Shown here: one piece after another, positions 9,619-17,260 of the stretch
How positions within the stretch are numbered: position 1 is the first letter of the stretch
Layout: each line of letters starts with the position of its first letter
NCBI GenBank assembly: GCA_015485845.1
Contig: WFSU01000038.1
Span: forward strand, 1 to 19,263
Direction of reading: 5' to 3'
DNA from: Nitratifractor sp.
GTDB taxonomy: Bacteria > Campylobacterota > Campylobacteria > Campylobacterales > Sulfurovaceae
DNA length: 19,263 bases
Notes under the pieces: model-generated
What the model was told of the DNA's origin: nothing
Seen by the model: the letters and a program-made list of their open reading frames with translations, nothing else
Database searches by the model: none
Position numbers and translations under genes: made by a program

Positions 9619-11096
9619 GTGTTGTTCTGACGTGGATCGTTTTCCTTCCCATGTTGTTTGCCGGTATACTGGGGCTTTTTCGGGTGCGCCACACGGTGTT
9701 GCGTGCCGGAGCGATGCTCTCAGCCCTGCTCGTGCTCGCACTCACTCTGCTGACCGTCGTGCAGTTTGATCCGCAGGCGGAGGGGATGCAGTTTGTCCGC
9801 CATCTGCCGTGGATCTTCCAGTATGGTATCACCTATTATCTCGGACTCGATTCCCTCTCATTGGTGATCCTGTTGGTGATCGCATTGCTGATGCCCCTTT
9901 TGTACCTCTACATGTGGGACAATCCGACCTCAGGGTACTGGTACAACATGCTCCTCCTCCAAACCGGTGTCACCGGGGCAGTACTGGCACTGGATATGGT
10001 ACTCTTCTATCTCTTTTATGAGACGATGCTGTTGCCGATTTTCATCATGATCGGACGTTACGGACACGACTGGAACCATGCCCATGCCATGAAAATTCTC
10101 CTCTTCACCGTGCTGGGATCGATGGCCATGCTTTTTGCCATCCTCTACCTCGGATATGCCCATTACAATTTTTACGGTAATTGGAGTTTCGCCTGGCATG
10201 ATCTGGCCAGACTTCCACTCGATCCACAGACAGCCACCTGGCTGGCCGCAGGCTTCCTGCTTGCGTTTGCGATCAAGATTCCTCTGCTTGGTTTCCATAC
10301 CTGGATGGCTGCGGCTTACGCTTCCGCCCCCACACCGGCACTGGTCATCCTCTCAGCGATCATGGCCAAGCTGGGCATTTACGGTTTGTGGCGTTTTGGC
10401 TACGGAATCTTTGCCAAGGTACTCCATCTCTACGAACCGATCCTTCTCGCGCTCTCTCTGGTCGGGATGCTCTACTACGCCATCCATGCCATTACCCAGA
10501 ACGACCTGCGGAGGATGTTTGCCTATTCGTCCGGTTCCCATCTCTCTCTGATTGCCCTCGGGGTGGTGCTGGCCAATCTGTATGCCTGGAGCGGTAGCCT
10601 CTACCTCATCGCCACCCATGCTCTGGCTTCAGCCGGGATCTTCCTGATGATCGGGCTGATCCATCAGCGAACCGACACGGTGCAGATCGATGCACTCGGG
10701 GGGATCGCTTCGGTTGCGCCGCGATTTGCCTTTTTCTTCACCTTTTTTGCGCTGAGCATTGCCGGCGTCCCCGGCACCGGAGGATTCGTCGCCGAACTGC
10801 TGATCATCATCGGAGCCTTCAGCGTCCACCCCTGGCTTGGAGCGGCGACAGCCACCACGATGCTCGCTGCCATGCTCTTTGTCTTCTGGATGCTCCAGCG
10901 TACTTTGTTCGGGGCACCGGCTCCCTCGGTAGCGACCTTTGCCGACCTAAGCCGACGCGAAACCGTGATGCTCACCCCCCTGGTGCTGCTGCTTCTGATC
11001 ACCGGCATCGCTCCGTCTCTCTTCACTCCGATCTTTACCCCACAAGTCCAGGAAATGCTGCTTCAATTTATCCATGCGGCAGGAGGTGCGTCATGA
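9615..11096 (+). CDS. nuoM: NADH-quinone oxidoreductase subunit M (antiporter-like)
   Basis: This 493-residue antiporter-like subunit retains the pumping residues E136 (FYLFYETMLLP), K221 (AFAIKIPLLGFHTW) and K252 (IMAKLGIYGLWRFG). The broken-helix segment after HTW (231-241) reads MAAAYASAPTP, whereas most NuoM proteins have a form like LPDAHxEAPT; the usual Pro-Asp-Ala-His is lost. The start is ATG at 9615 (ATGA with nuoL, GGAGG at 9604-9608). The frame remains open back to 9426 inside nuoL, which I do not accept as coding. Confidence 0.95.
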
Positions 11097-12589
11097 TGTC
11101 CACACTCGCCCCCTTTCTCCCTACTACGCTGGTGATCATCGGTGCTTTTGTTCTGCTGCTCATCAGCACTGTTCGCTCAATCCATCTCAAATCGTATCTC
11201 TACATCACGGTGGTGTTTCTTCTGCTGGCGTTCGCTGTTGCCTTACCGCAGTTTGGTACCCGATCCGGGGTCTATGTCCTCCCCAAAGTGTTCGGACATA
11301 CGTATCTTGCCGATGATTTTGCGACCCTGTTTGATCTCATGTTCCTCGGAGGTGGGGCACTGACCCTCCTGATCAATGCAATTTACTTACGTAAAAGGGA
11401 TTATTATAACGGCGAATTTTTCGCCCTCTTTCTGTTTGCCATTTTCGGGATGATGACGCTTGCGCACGCCAACGATCTTGTCCCTGCTTTTATCAGTCTC
11501 GAGCTCACCTCTATCGCCATCTATGTCCTCACCGGCTACCACAAAAACTATCGCGGCAGCAACGAAGCGATGCTCAAATACCTTGTCCTCGGTTCCTTCG
11601 CCGGAGCGATGTTTATTCTTGGAACCGCTATTTTTTATGGGGTGGCCGGGACGACGGTGATCTCAGAGCTGGCTGCTTTTATCCAGATCCATGGCAGTGA
11701 GCACCTGCTCGCACTGAGCACCGCCGGTCTCTTCATCATGATTACGATCTTGTTCAAGATCGGGGCGGTTCCCTTCCACTCCTGGCTGCTTGATGTCTAC
11801 CTCGGCTCGCCCTTCCCGGTGACAATGTTCATGGCATCGGTTCTCAAGGTCGCCCTCTTCGCCATCGCTCTACGCCTCTACCTGATCCTCTACGTCGATA
11901 CCGGTCTCATCGGTAATCAGATCATCTCCTTCCTCGCTATCCTGACCCTCATCGGCGGCTCCTGGCTGGCGATTTCTCAGTCGATGCTCAAACGGATGCT
12001 CGCCGGCTCTTCCATCGTCCACGGCGGCTACATGCTCATCGCCCTCTCATCCATCGGACTGGGAGCCCATCTGGCGGCTCCGGCGATCATGTTTTACCTG
12101 TTGAGTTATTTCATCTCATCCGTCGGTGCCTTCGGGATCCTCAGCTACATCGCCGCCGATTCAAACCGACCGTTAACGTACGAAGATTTCAAGGGGATGG
12201 CACACCGCCGCCCCTACCTCTCGGCGATGATGGCAATCTCGATGCTCTCACTCTCCGGCTTCCCCTCCACGATCGGTTTCCTCGGAAAATTTTACATTTT
12301 TATGAGTGCCATCGAATCGGGACAGTTTGCCCTGGCCGGGCTGGGGATCTTCATTGCCTTTGTCTCGGTTTATTATTATTTCAAGCTGATTGCCATGATG
12401 TATTTTTACCCCTGCGAAGAGGAGACGTGTGAGCAGCACCCCTTCGAAATTCACGTCAGTACCCTGCTGATCGGACTGATGGCACTCATCACCATCTGGG
12501 GCGGCATCGGCACCAGCCTCATCCCCTGGTTTCCCGGAGCCGACGGCATAATCTCCATTGCCAAGCAGGCGATTGGGTCGCTGCCATAA
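11093..12589 (+). CDS. nuoN: NADH-quinone oxidoreductase subunit N (antiporter-like)
   Basis: This 498-residue antiporter-like subunit is the last gene of the operon. Channel residues are present: E137 (FISLELTSIAIYVLTGYHK), K222 (FKIGAVPFHSWLLDVY), K252 (ASVLKVALFA) and K399 (TIGFLGKFYIF). The start is ATG at 11093, or the next codon ATG at 11096, after AGGAGG at 11081-11086; it overlaps nuoM by 4 bases. The last 17 codons are repeated in diverged form about 4.5 kb downstream (17071-17133), beyond an AT-rich island, so the 3' end of this gene appears to have been an insertion site. Confidence 0.95.
   Translation: MMSTLAPFLPTTLVIIGAFVLLLISTVRSIHLKSYLYITVVFLLLAFAVALPQFGTRSGVYVLPKVFGHTYLADDFATLFDLMFLGGGALTLLINAIYLRKRDYYNGEFFALFLFAIFGMMTLAHANDLVPAFISLELTSIAIYVLTGYHKNYRGSNEAMLKYLVLGSFAGAMFILGTAIFYGVAGTTVISELAAFIQIHGSEHLLALSTAGLFIMITILFKIGAVPFHSWLLDVYLGSPFPVTMFMASVLKVALFAIALRLYLILYVDTGLIGNQIISFLAILTLIGGSWLAISQSMLKRMLAGSSIVHGGYMLIALSSIGLGAHLAAPAIMFYLLSYFISSVGAFGILSYIAADSNRPLTYEDFKGMAHRRPYLSAMMAISMLSLSGFPSTIGFLGKFYIFMSAIESGQFALAGLGIFIAFVSVYYYFKLIAMMYFYPCEEETCEQHPFEIHVSTLLIGLMALITIWGGIGTSLIPWFPGADGIISIAKQAIGSLP
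12538..12589 (+). repeat. Left copy of the nuoN 3'-end direct repeat (island boundary)
   Basis: The functional end of nuoN. It shares a 21-base identical block (12538-12558) and a 17-base identical block GCGATTGGGTCGCTGCC (12569-12585) with 17082-17102 and 17113-17129. Between the blocks the copies differ only at three synonymous third positions. It marks the left boundary of the AT-rich island. Confidence 0.85.
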
Positions 12590-12593
12590 AAAG

Positions 12594-12626
12594 ACAGGGG
12601 AGCACACGCTTCAGTCTCTTCCCTGT
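12594..12626. terminator. Shared stem-loop between nuoN and the convergent HNH operon
   Basis: ACAGGGGAG (12594-12602) pairs with CTTCCCTGT (12618-12626) in a 9-bp stem with one G-U pair and a 15-base loop. On the minus strand the stem is followed by CTTTTTATGG, a good rho-independent U-tract for the island operon. On the plus strand it is followed only by TATTTGTG, so it would be weak for nuo. Confidence 0.55.
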
Positions 12627-12657
12627 TATTTGTGCATAAGTCGTAACACTGGTCTGA

Positions 12658-13488
12658 TTATGTTGTTGTATCTGCTACCAGTTCGATTATTTGAATATAT
12701 CTTTTAGACACATCTGCCGTATCCCGGTATGCTTTCTCTAACAATCCAGCAATGATCTCAAAGTCTGAATGTTCTTGAAGTGGTTGGTAATTTTTTAATT
12801 TCATATACTGCTTTATTTTATCTATTCTCTCATTATCGTCCAAAAATTGATCAAAACTTTTTGCCCCTTTTTTCTTATTGCATTGATCACAACTTGGGAC
12901 AATATTTCCCAGCCTGTGCTCACCAAGCATGGTTTTGTTGATGGGGATTGCATGCTCAATGACAAGCTTTTCTTCAGAGCCGCAATATGCACATTTGTTA
13001 TCAAAGTACTTTTGGGTGTCTTGCCAATTTTTTTCCGAAAATGTTTCATCGCCGAGATTACTCAATATATTTCTCACAAGAAGATTCTGTGAATTACCAA
13101 TAGCATGACCTCGGTACCTGCCTTTAGACTGCACTTTTTTCTCCAAAGCTTCTCTGTTTACCCTTTCAAACTCTATCTCCAGCTTCTCAAGTGTTTTACT
13201 TGTTGCAATGTTTTTATCAACCAAATAATTTTTAAATTTTTCTATGTGTCTAATCGTCCATTGGCTACTGACCCTAAATTGTTCTCCATCTATCATGTAG
13301 ATATCAACCCAGAATCTTTTGCTATCATGAATAGCATCTTTTTTTGACCAAAAAGGGTAGGATGAAATTCCAAAAGTATTTTTTGAATATTCCAAATCTT
13401 GAAGTCTGCTAATCTCTTCTTGGTCTTCATTCAGACAATATTGAATAATATCTGGTATAAACTTTCTGACAAGTTGTCCTATTTTCAT
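12658..13488 (-). CDS. HNH endonuclease, last gene of the island operon
   Basis: A 276-residue protein with a complete HNH nuclease domain at about 160-215: zinc cysteines C166 and C169 (KCAYCG), catalytic-type E178-H179 (VIEHAIP), N195 (GNIVPSC), and C200, C203 and N204 (CDQCNKKKGAKSF). The N-terminal 150 residues are mixed helix and strand without a domain I can name; they include FRVSSQWTIRHIEKF. The start is ATG at 13488, 3 bases after the deaminase stop, with GGAGAAG at 13495-13501. HNH domains of this type cut DNA in restriction, homing and defence proteins. Its position at the end of a tightly packed operon suggests an effector or partner role, which is inference. Codon use is AT-rich, unlike the nuo genes. 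Confidence 0.88.
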   Translation of the reverse strand: MKIGQLVRKFIPDIIQYCLNEDQEEISRLQDLEYSKNTFGISSYPFWSKKDAIHDSKRFWVDIYMIDGEQFRVSSQWTIRHIEKFKNYLVDKNIATSKTLEKLEIEFERVNREALEKKVQSKGRYRGHAIGNSQNLLVRNILSNLGDETFSEKNWQDTQKYFDNKCAYCGSEEKLVIEHAIPINKTMLGEHRLGNIVPSCDQCNKKKGAKSFDQFLDDNERIDKIKQYMKLKNYQPLQEHSDFEIIAGLLEKAYRDTADVSKRYIQIIELVADTTT

Positions 13489-13491
13489 AAT

Positions 13492-13887
13492 CTACTTCTC
13501 CAATACAAAGTTATAAGGTAAAATATCTTTTAATGAGTCCACAACCACCTCTCCATCCCATTCAAAAATCAAATCAATATCTTCACCGAATTCGTTGATA
13601 ACCTGTCGGCATGAGCCACATGGTGAAAAGTTCTCTCCACTGGAGGCAATAGCGATCGCTTCAAAATCACCCGGTTTATATCCCATTGAAACCGCTTTAA
13701 AAATAGCTGTCCTCTCTGCACACATTGTAGAGCCGTAGGCTGCGTTTTCGATATTACACCCATCAATGGTCTTACCATCTTTTGTGAGAATGGTGGCACC
13801 TACTTTAAAACCCGAATATGGTGCATATGCATTTTCTTTAGCCTTATGCGCAGATTCAAATAGCTTTAAATAATTATTTTTTATCAT
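13492..13887 (-). CDS. Cytidine deaminase (homotetrameric type)
   Basis: This 131-residue enzyme of the small zinc-dependent cytidine/deoxycytidine deaminase family converts (deoxy)cytidine to (deoxy)uridine. Its active-site signatures are complete: YAPYSGFKVGA at 21-31, NIENAAYGSTMCAERTA with zinc ligand C56 and proton-shuttle E58, and SPCGSCRQ with zinc ligands C90 and C93. Length equals that of ordinary housekeeping enzymes such as B. subtilis Cdd. The context is not housekeeping: the start overlaps the HEPN gene by 14 bases and HNH follows 3 bases later. It could be a passenger salvage enzyme, or part of a nucleotide-depletion response together with the upstream nucleotidase. Confidence 0.92.
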   Translation of the reverse strand: MIKNNYLKLFESAHKAKENAYAPYSGFKVGATILTKDGKTIDGCNIENAAYGSTMCAERTAIFKAVSMGYKPGDFEAIAIASSGENFSPCGSCRQVINEFGEDIDLIFEWDGEVVVDSLKDILPYNFVLEK

Positions 13888-15142
13888 ATTTGAACCTATT
13901 TTGTAAGTTATCCTGTTTTTCTTTCAGCATATCAAGACTTTTTTTGTCACTACTCGAAAATTGCAAAAATTCATAATAAATTTGAGTTATATATTCAAAT
14001 AATTTAATAATTTCAGTTAATTGTATATCTCTTACCGGCAAAATAAATCCAATTTTGTTGTAACCTGCGGTCATTATGTCACCAGATTTTTCTGCTGAAC
14101 TTATCCTCTTCTTGGCCAACTTTACAAAGTCGTCCAATTGATCATTATCGAGAATTTCGAACAGATCATTTCTTTTTGCTATAAACGAATACCACCTAAT
14201 ATCAAATATTTCTAATGGTTGAACTAAGTTCCTATATCTTTGAATATAGGTCTTAAATCTCTCACTTTGCAAAAAATCCTGATAGAGCATTCGGTATTTG
14301 AAATCACCCCCTCCAAAATCTATGTATATTCTAAAATCCAATGGAGTTGCCAATATAGATGCCGAACCTGCGATTAGATTGTTTCTTTTTGTTTCAAATT
14401 TATTGGTAAAATCTGTAAAATCTTGATTAATAAAAGGCATCCATATATATGCACTTGTAGTGTCTATTGGAGAAAGTATCGTATCAGAAAGACCAAGATT
14501 AAATCTTTTGGAATAATTCGTAATGGCTTTCTTAACTTTGACCATTTTGTCTCTTAAGCTAAATAGGTTTTCAAAATCATTGGAAGAAATATATTTGAAC
14601 TTAAGATAATGTTTTGATTTTGGATTTAGAAGTTCATCGTAGTATCTTGAGAGCATTCTCTCTTCAATCTCTTTCTTTTTATAATCTTGTAACAATGCTT
14701 GATTTGAACTTTTTTTGCTGAAGAAACTGTTGCTTTTTATATCCCCTGTGAGTGAAGTATATACATACTGTAAAAAATCTTCAATATCTTCATGTTGTTT
14801 GTTTTGAATGCCATTATGAACTATTCCATTTCTTACTTTTCTAAATTTATGAAGTTCTTCTTTGGTTTCATTCTTCTTCATACATAAGACATCCGATTTC
14901 CAGCCTTCTCTTTCTATATAGAGATTTATTGCATCATGCAAGTTAAATTCATATTTCTTACCATTTGCTTTCTTCTCTTTGATATATGTGTTTTTATATT
15001 TATTCACTTTCTTCATAACTATATCTTCAAATAAAACTGCCGCAAAATACAAAGCAGTATCAGTATAGCCTAGATAATAATTTGCCATCATATACTCTGC
15101 GTACTCTTTGTTTGTGAACTCATTTTTTTCCATCTTATTCAT
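13874..15142 (-). CDS. HEPN-domain protein, candidate RNase effector
   Basis: A 422-residue protein I cannot assign to a named family. The first 135 residues look like an all-helical HEPN domain: an early helix with YAEYMMANYYLGYTDTALYF (14-33), a lysine-rich middle, then RKVRNGIVHN (101-110), which fits the HEPN RNase consensus R-x4-H with a polar residue after the arginine (R104, N105, H109). Residues 135-422 form a mixed domain rich in aromatic and charged residues, with DTTSAYIWMPF and LDFRIYIDFGGGDFKYRM in the middle and a helical end; I do not recognise it. The start is ATG at 15142 with AGAGGAG at 15150-15156, overlapping the nucleotidase gene by 8 bases; its end overlaps the deaminase start by 14. 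HEPN proteins of this kind are often RNA-cutting toxins or phage-defence effectors. The motif match is seen; the activity is inferred. Confidence 0.75.
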   Translation of the reverse strand: MNKMEKNEFTNKEYAEYMMANYYLGYTDTALYFAAVLFEDIVMKKVNKYKNTYIKEKKANGKKYEFNLHDAINLYIEREGWKSDVLCMKKNETKEELHKFRKVRNGIVHNGIQNKQHEDIEDFLQYVYTSLTGDIKSNSFFSKKSSNQALLQDYKKKEIEERMLSRYYDELLNPKSKHYLKFKYISSNDFENLFSLRDKMVKVKKAITNYSKRFNLGLSDTILSPIDTTSAYIWMPFINQDFTDFTNKFETKRNNLIAGSASILATPLDFRIYIDFGGGDFKYRMLYQDFLQSERFKTYIQRYRNLVQPLEIFDIRWYSFIAKRNDLFEILDNDQLDDFVKLAKKRISSAEKSGDIMTAGYNKIGFILPVRDIQLTEIIKLFEYITQIYYEFLQFSSSDKKSLDMLKEKQDNLQNRFKYDKK

Positions 15143-15748
15143 TGCTTAACTCCTCTAGTATGTGTTGGTACGATGTGGCGATCGTAAAATTACTATCATC
15201 AATTATATGCATAAGGTCAGTTAGTGTATCATCTATCACATAATTACACTTTCGACACCACCCAAAACGATTATCAAGATTAAAAACGATACCTTTTTTT
15301 CGATTATATGCTACATGCTCCATAACATGCAACGGATAGTCATCAATCAGAATACCCTCTTTAGTTATATGATATTTCTCTTTATTGACAGGAATGAACT
15401 GGGTCTCATCAACACCAAAATAATGTTTTGCATGTTCAATTTTTTCTGTTTTATGGTACTCTTTTGTTGATGATACAATAAACGTATTTTCAACGCCAAA
15501 CATCTCCTGTATTGTATGGAAAAATTCAATGGCACCATCAAAAGGCTGAAAAATATCTTTATGCGTGTAGTGATTGTATTTTTGACTACGCCAAAATCAT
15601 CCGCTTCTTTGCCAAAAACTTCTCCAAGAAAATACCATCGGTTTATATCGTTTGATGAAATATTTACATTATAATTCTCGTTAATCCAAGCAACCCAAGG
15701 ATCAATCAAATTGACAAGTGTTGTATCATAATCTATATAAATTTTCAT
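15135..15748 (-). pseudogene. HAD-type 5'(3')-deoxyribonucleotidase with a one-base frameshift
   Basis: Two overlapping frames join into one 204-residue HAD phosphatase if one T is added to the coding-strand TTTT run at 15593-15596. The first part (from ATG at 15748, AAAAGG upstream) has motif I DYDTT with nucleophile D6 and acid D8, then cap residues NRWYFLGEVFGKEADDF. The restored second frame continues WRSQKYNHYTHKDIF and PFDGAIEFFHTIQEMFGVENTFIVSSTKE (motif II), then GILIDDYPLHV (motif III acidic pair). This arrangement fits small bacterial and phage nucleotidases that remove phosphate from deoxynucleoside monophosphates. As written the first frame runs on out of register to a stop at 15365. 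It may be a real inactivating deletion, a phase-variable tract or a sequencing error; the otherwise clean second half and tight gene packing favour a recent event or an error. Confidence 0.75.
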
Positions 15749-15816
15749 GTATCGCCTTTTCCACTTTTCTATCTGATAATGCCAGTATAGTTAATTTAGC
15801 ATCCAAAATCTGTCCC

Positions 15817-16797
15817 TTAATCACTATAATCTCTTAAAGATATCAAAAGTTCTCTCTTGAGTTCATCAGCTAATGACACAGGCTCCAAAATTTTAATATC
15901 TGGCAACCATCGTTTAATAAAGGGGAATATTTCGATTGGTTGTGTATAAGATAGTTCAAAATCAATACTGCCATCCTCACACGTTTTCAAATGCTTTTGA
16001 GAGTTTAGAAAAGGTTTCATGTGTTCCTGAAAATAGATGGCAATCTTTGGTGATGCCTTACAAATAGCCTTCTTGAGAGGTTGATCATGCAAAGTCATTG
16101 CATTCTGAATATTATGATAGTGCCGATCATATTTCTGAACTTTGCTCTTCTGATAACTCCCTTTATCGGATGCCGTTATCTCTTCAATAAAACTAACTCG
16201 TAAAAGCCTGAAAGTCTTCTCATCATTCTCGATTGCCAAATACCAGTTGTTTTGTGTAAAAATAAGCTTGAGACATTTTGTATCTTTCAAAACTTCTTTA
16301 TGGGTATAGTTGTAAGAGATCGTTTTGTACATATTGTATTTTATAGCAGTTTTTAGTTTTGCGAATATTTTTTGATGCCTATCATCAAGTATCTCAAACG
16401 GAGTTGACTTAAATACAAAAATATCACTCTCTTGCGAGATTAATTTATTGATTTCATCCCTGTATTCTCCATCAGTTGCGAGTGTGGGTTCTTTTTCATG
16501 AAGAAGCTGTAGCACCCACCCCAGATCAGTTCTGCGTTCAAAGAAAAATTGCAGTGTTGTTGCCAAATCTTTTTTTTGATCGATAGCTCGATATACACTT
16601 GGTTTACGTAGATGGTTGTTCGTTTTTTTCTTTTCAACCGTAATAATATCATTGTAATTATTCACTATATCATCTAAATATCGCCCCAATGTTTTTTTGT
16701 TAATGCCAAACTCATTTGCCAAGTGAGTGTTAATCGTCAACTCCTCACCTTTGGACAAACGGAACATTAGCTCATAGATAGCTTTTGTTTTTTGCAT
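15817..16797 (-). CDS. WYL-domain transcriptional regulator
   Basis: A 326-residue regulator. Residues 1-45 form a helix-turn-helix (LANEFGINKKTLGRYLDDI), and residues about 145-210 form a WYL domain with the name-giving NNWYLAIEN (W185, Y186, L187) followed by FRLLRVSFIEEI. The C-terminal 75 residues fit the WCX dimer extension, ending near WLPDIKILEPVSLADEL. Family knowledge: WYL regulators such as BrxR, CapW and PafBC sense a ligand, probably nucleic acid, and often control defence or DNA-damage genes. The start is ATG at 16797 with AGAGG at 16807-16811. It lies 68 bases before the nucleotidase gene on the same strand, so it probably controls the island operon and its own promoter. Confidence 0.9.
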   Translation of the reverse strand: MQKTKAIYELMFRLSKGEELTINTHLANEFGINKKTLGRYLDDIVNNYNDIITVEKKKTNNHLRKPSVYRAIDQKKDLATTLQFFFERRTDLGWVLQLLHEKEPTLATDGEYRDEINKLISQESDIFVFKSTPFEILDDRHQKIFAKLKTAIKYNMYKTISYNYTHKEVLKDTKCLKLIFTQNNWYLAIENDEKTFRLLRVSFIEEITASDKGSYQKSKVQKYDRHYHNIQNAMTLHDQPLKKAICKASPKIAIYFQEHMKPFLNSQKHLKTCEDGSIDFELSYTQPIEIFPFIKRWLPDIKILEPVSLADELKRELLISLRDYSD

Positions 16798-16830
16798 TAC
16801 ATTAAACCTCTCGAGTGCGAGTATAAATCT

Positions 16831-16956
16831 TTACTCATCAGAGCCATCACGCCAGTCTTTGCCATATTTCATAATCATCATTATGTTTGCGGATGAACGT
16901 ATCATAACATAAACAAGTACAATGAAAACAAGAAATATAAAAATGAATACTTCCAT
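16831..16956 (-). CDS. 41-residue single-span membrane peptide
   Basis: A short reading frame with a strong ribosome site: GAGGAGA (on the minus strand) 6 bases before the ATG at 16956. The peptide starts MEVFIFIFLVFIVLVYVMIR, giving a hydrophobic helix over residues 2-19 followed by R20, and ends in a polar tail YGKDWRDGSDE. It precedes the WYL gene by 33 bases and would be the first gene of the island transcript. No family is recognised. It could be a small membrane toxin, a sensor, or a partner of the downstream genes. The well-placed Shine-Dalgarno and the clean membrane segment are the only support. Confidence 0.55.
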   Translation of the reverse strand: MEVFIFIFLVFIVLVYVMIRSSANIMMIMKYGKDWRDGSDE

Positions 16957-16974
16957 AACATTTCTCCTCTGATA

Positions 16975-17006
16975 TTTATACGTATTGTTCCATAAAATAC
17001 ATCCAA
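16975..17006 (-). promoter_or_regulatory. Possible promoter and operator of the island operon
   Basis: On the minus strand TTGGAT (17001-17006) and TATAAA (16975-16980) could be -35 and -10 elements, but the 20-base spacing is long. The spacer contains the imperfect inverted repeat GTATT-N9-AATAC (16982-17000), the 8-base palindrome ATACGTAT (16978-16985) overlaps the -10, and AAATAC is repeated at 16995 and 17005. Such symmetry just before the first gene suits binding by the WYL dimer. This is suggestive only. Confidence 0.3.
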
Positions 17007-17070
17007 ATACTGACTGTTAAGAAAAAGTTGGAACTTGAGTACAGTAGAAAAATGTTTTCCGGGTATTACT

Positions 17071-17133
17071 TGGCTTCACGAAGCCGACGGCATAATCTCC
17101 ATCGCCAAACAAGCGATTGGGTCGCTGCCGTGA
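17071..17133 (+). pseudogene. Diverged remnant of the nuoN 3' end (right island boundary)
   Basis: In frame this reads TWLHEADGIISIAKQAIGSLP then TGA, against PWFPGADGIISIAKQAIGSLP then TAA at the end of the intact nuoN. The last 17 residues are identical in protein, but at DNA level there are three silent third-position changes plus changes in the last codon and the stop. Similarity fades upstream of about 17071. It is too short to be a gene. It looks like a left-over gene end created when the island inserted or recombined at nuoN, with the copy either of host origin or brought in from a related species. Confidence 0.8.
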
Positions 17134-17252
17134 GTATCAATGTATGAAAATCTTTTATAGCAATCAAAGCTTTGGTAAAAGCGGGTTGAAGTGCGAACGT
17201 TAAATAAGAAAATTGCTTATTTAAGGATAAGGGGTTAAGATTTAATAGCCCA
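17134..17252. other. Intergenic stretch between nuoN remnant and Fic gene
   Basis: Non-coding as far as I can see. It contains the 10-base palindrome CAAAGCTTTG (17165-17174) and the left Fic-flanking repeat. It may represent the sequence that originally followed nuoN. No promoter or RNA gene is recognised. Confidence 0.5.
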
Positions 17253-17260
17253 TTATGCAT
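17203..17260. repeat. Left copy of the direct repeat flanking the Fic gene
   Basis: It aligns without gaps to 18417-18474, with 42 of 58 positions identical by hand count. It contains the palindrome TTAAATAAG-N7-CTTATTTAA (17200-17224) and shares AAGGATAA, TTTAATA and ATTATG blocks with the right copy. It includes the stop codon of the Fic gene. Confidence 0.65.

Noticed and set aside
12590..17070. Integrase or transposase driving the island
   Set aside because: Both strands were examined; no recombinase motif or terminal inverted repeats were found, so no mobile element is called.
17195..17225. Integron-like attC site (GTTAAAT resembles a core site)
   Set aside because: No paired core with the right architecture and no integrase; the symmetry is better explained by the Fic-flanking palindrome.
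17066..17260. 64-residue minus-strand frame across the nuoN remnant
   Set aside because: It is antisense to the remnant and overlaps the repeat at the end of the Fic gene; no ribosome site or domain.
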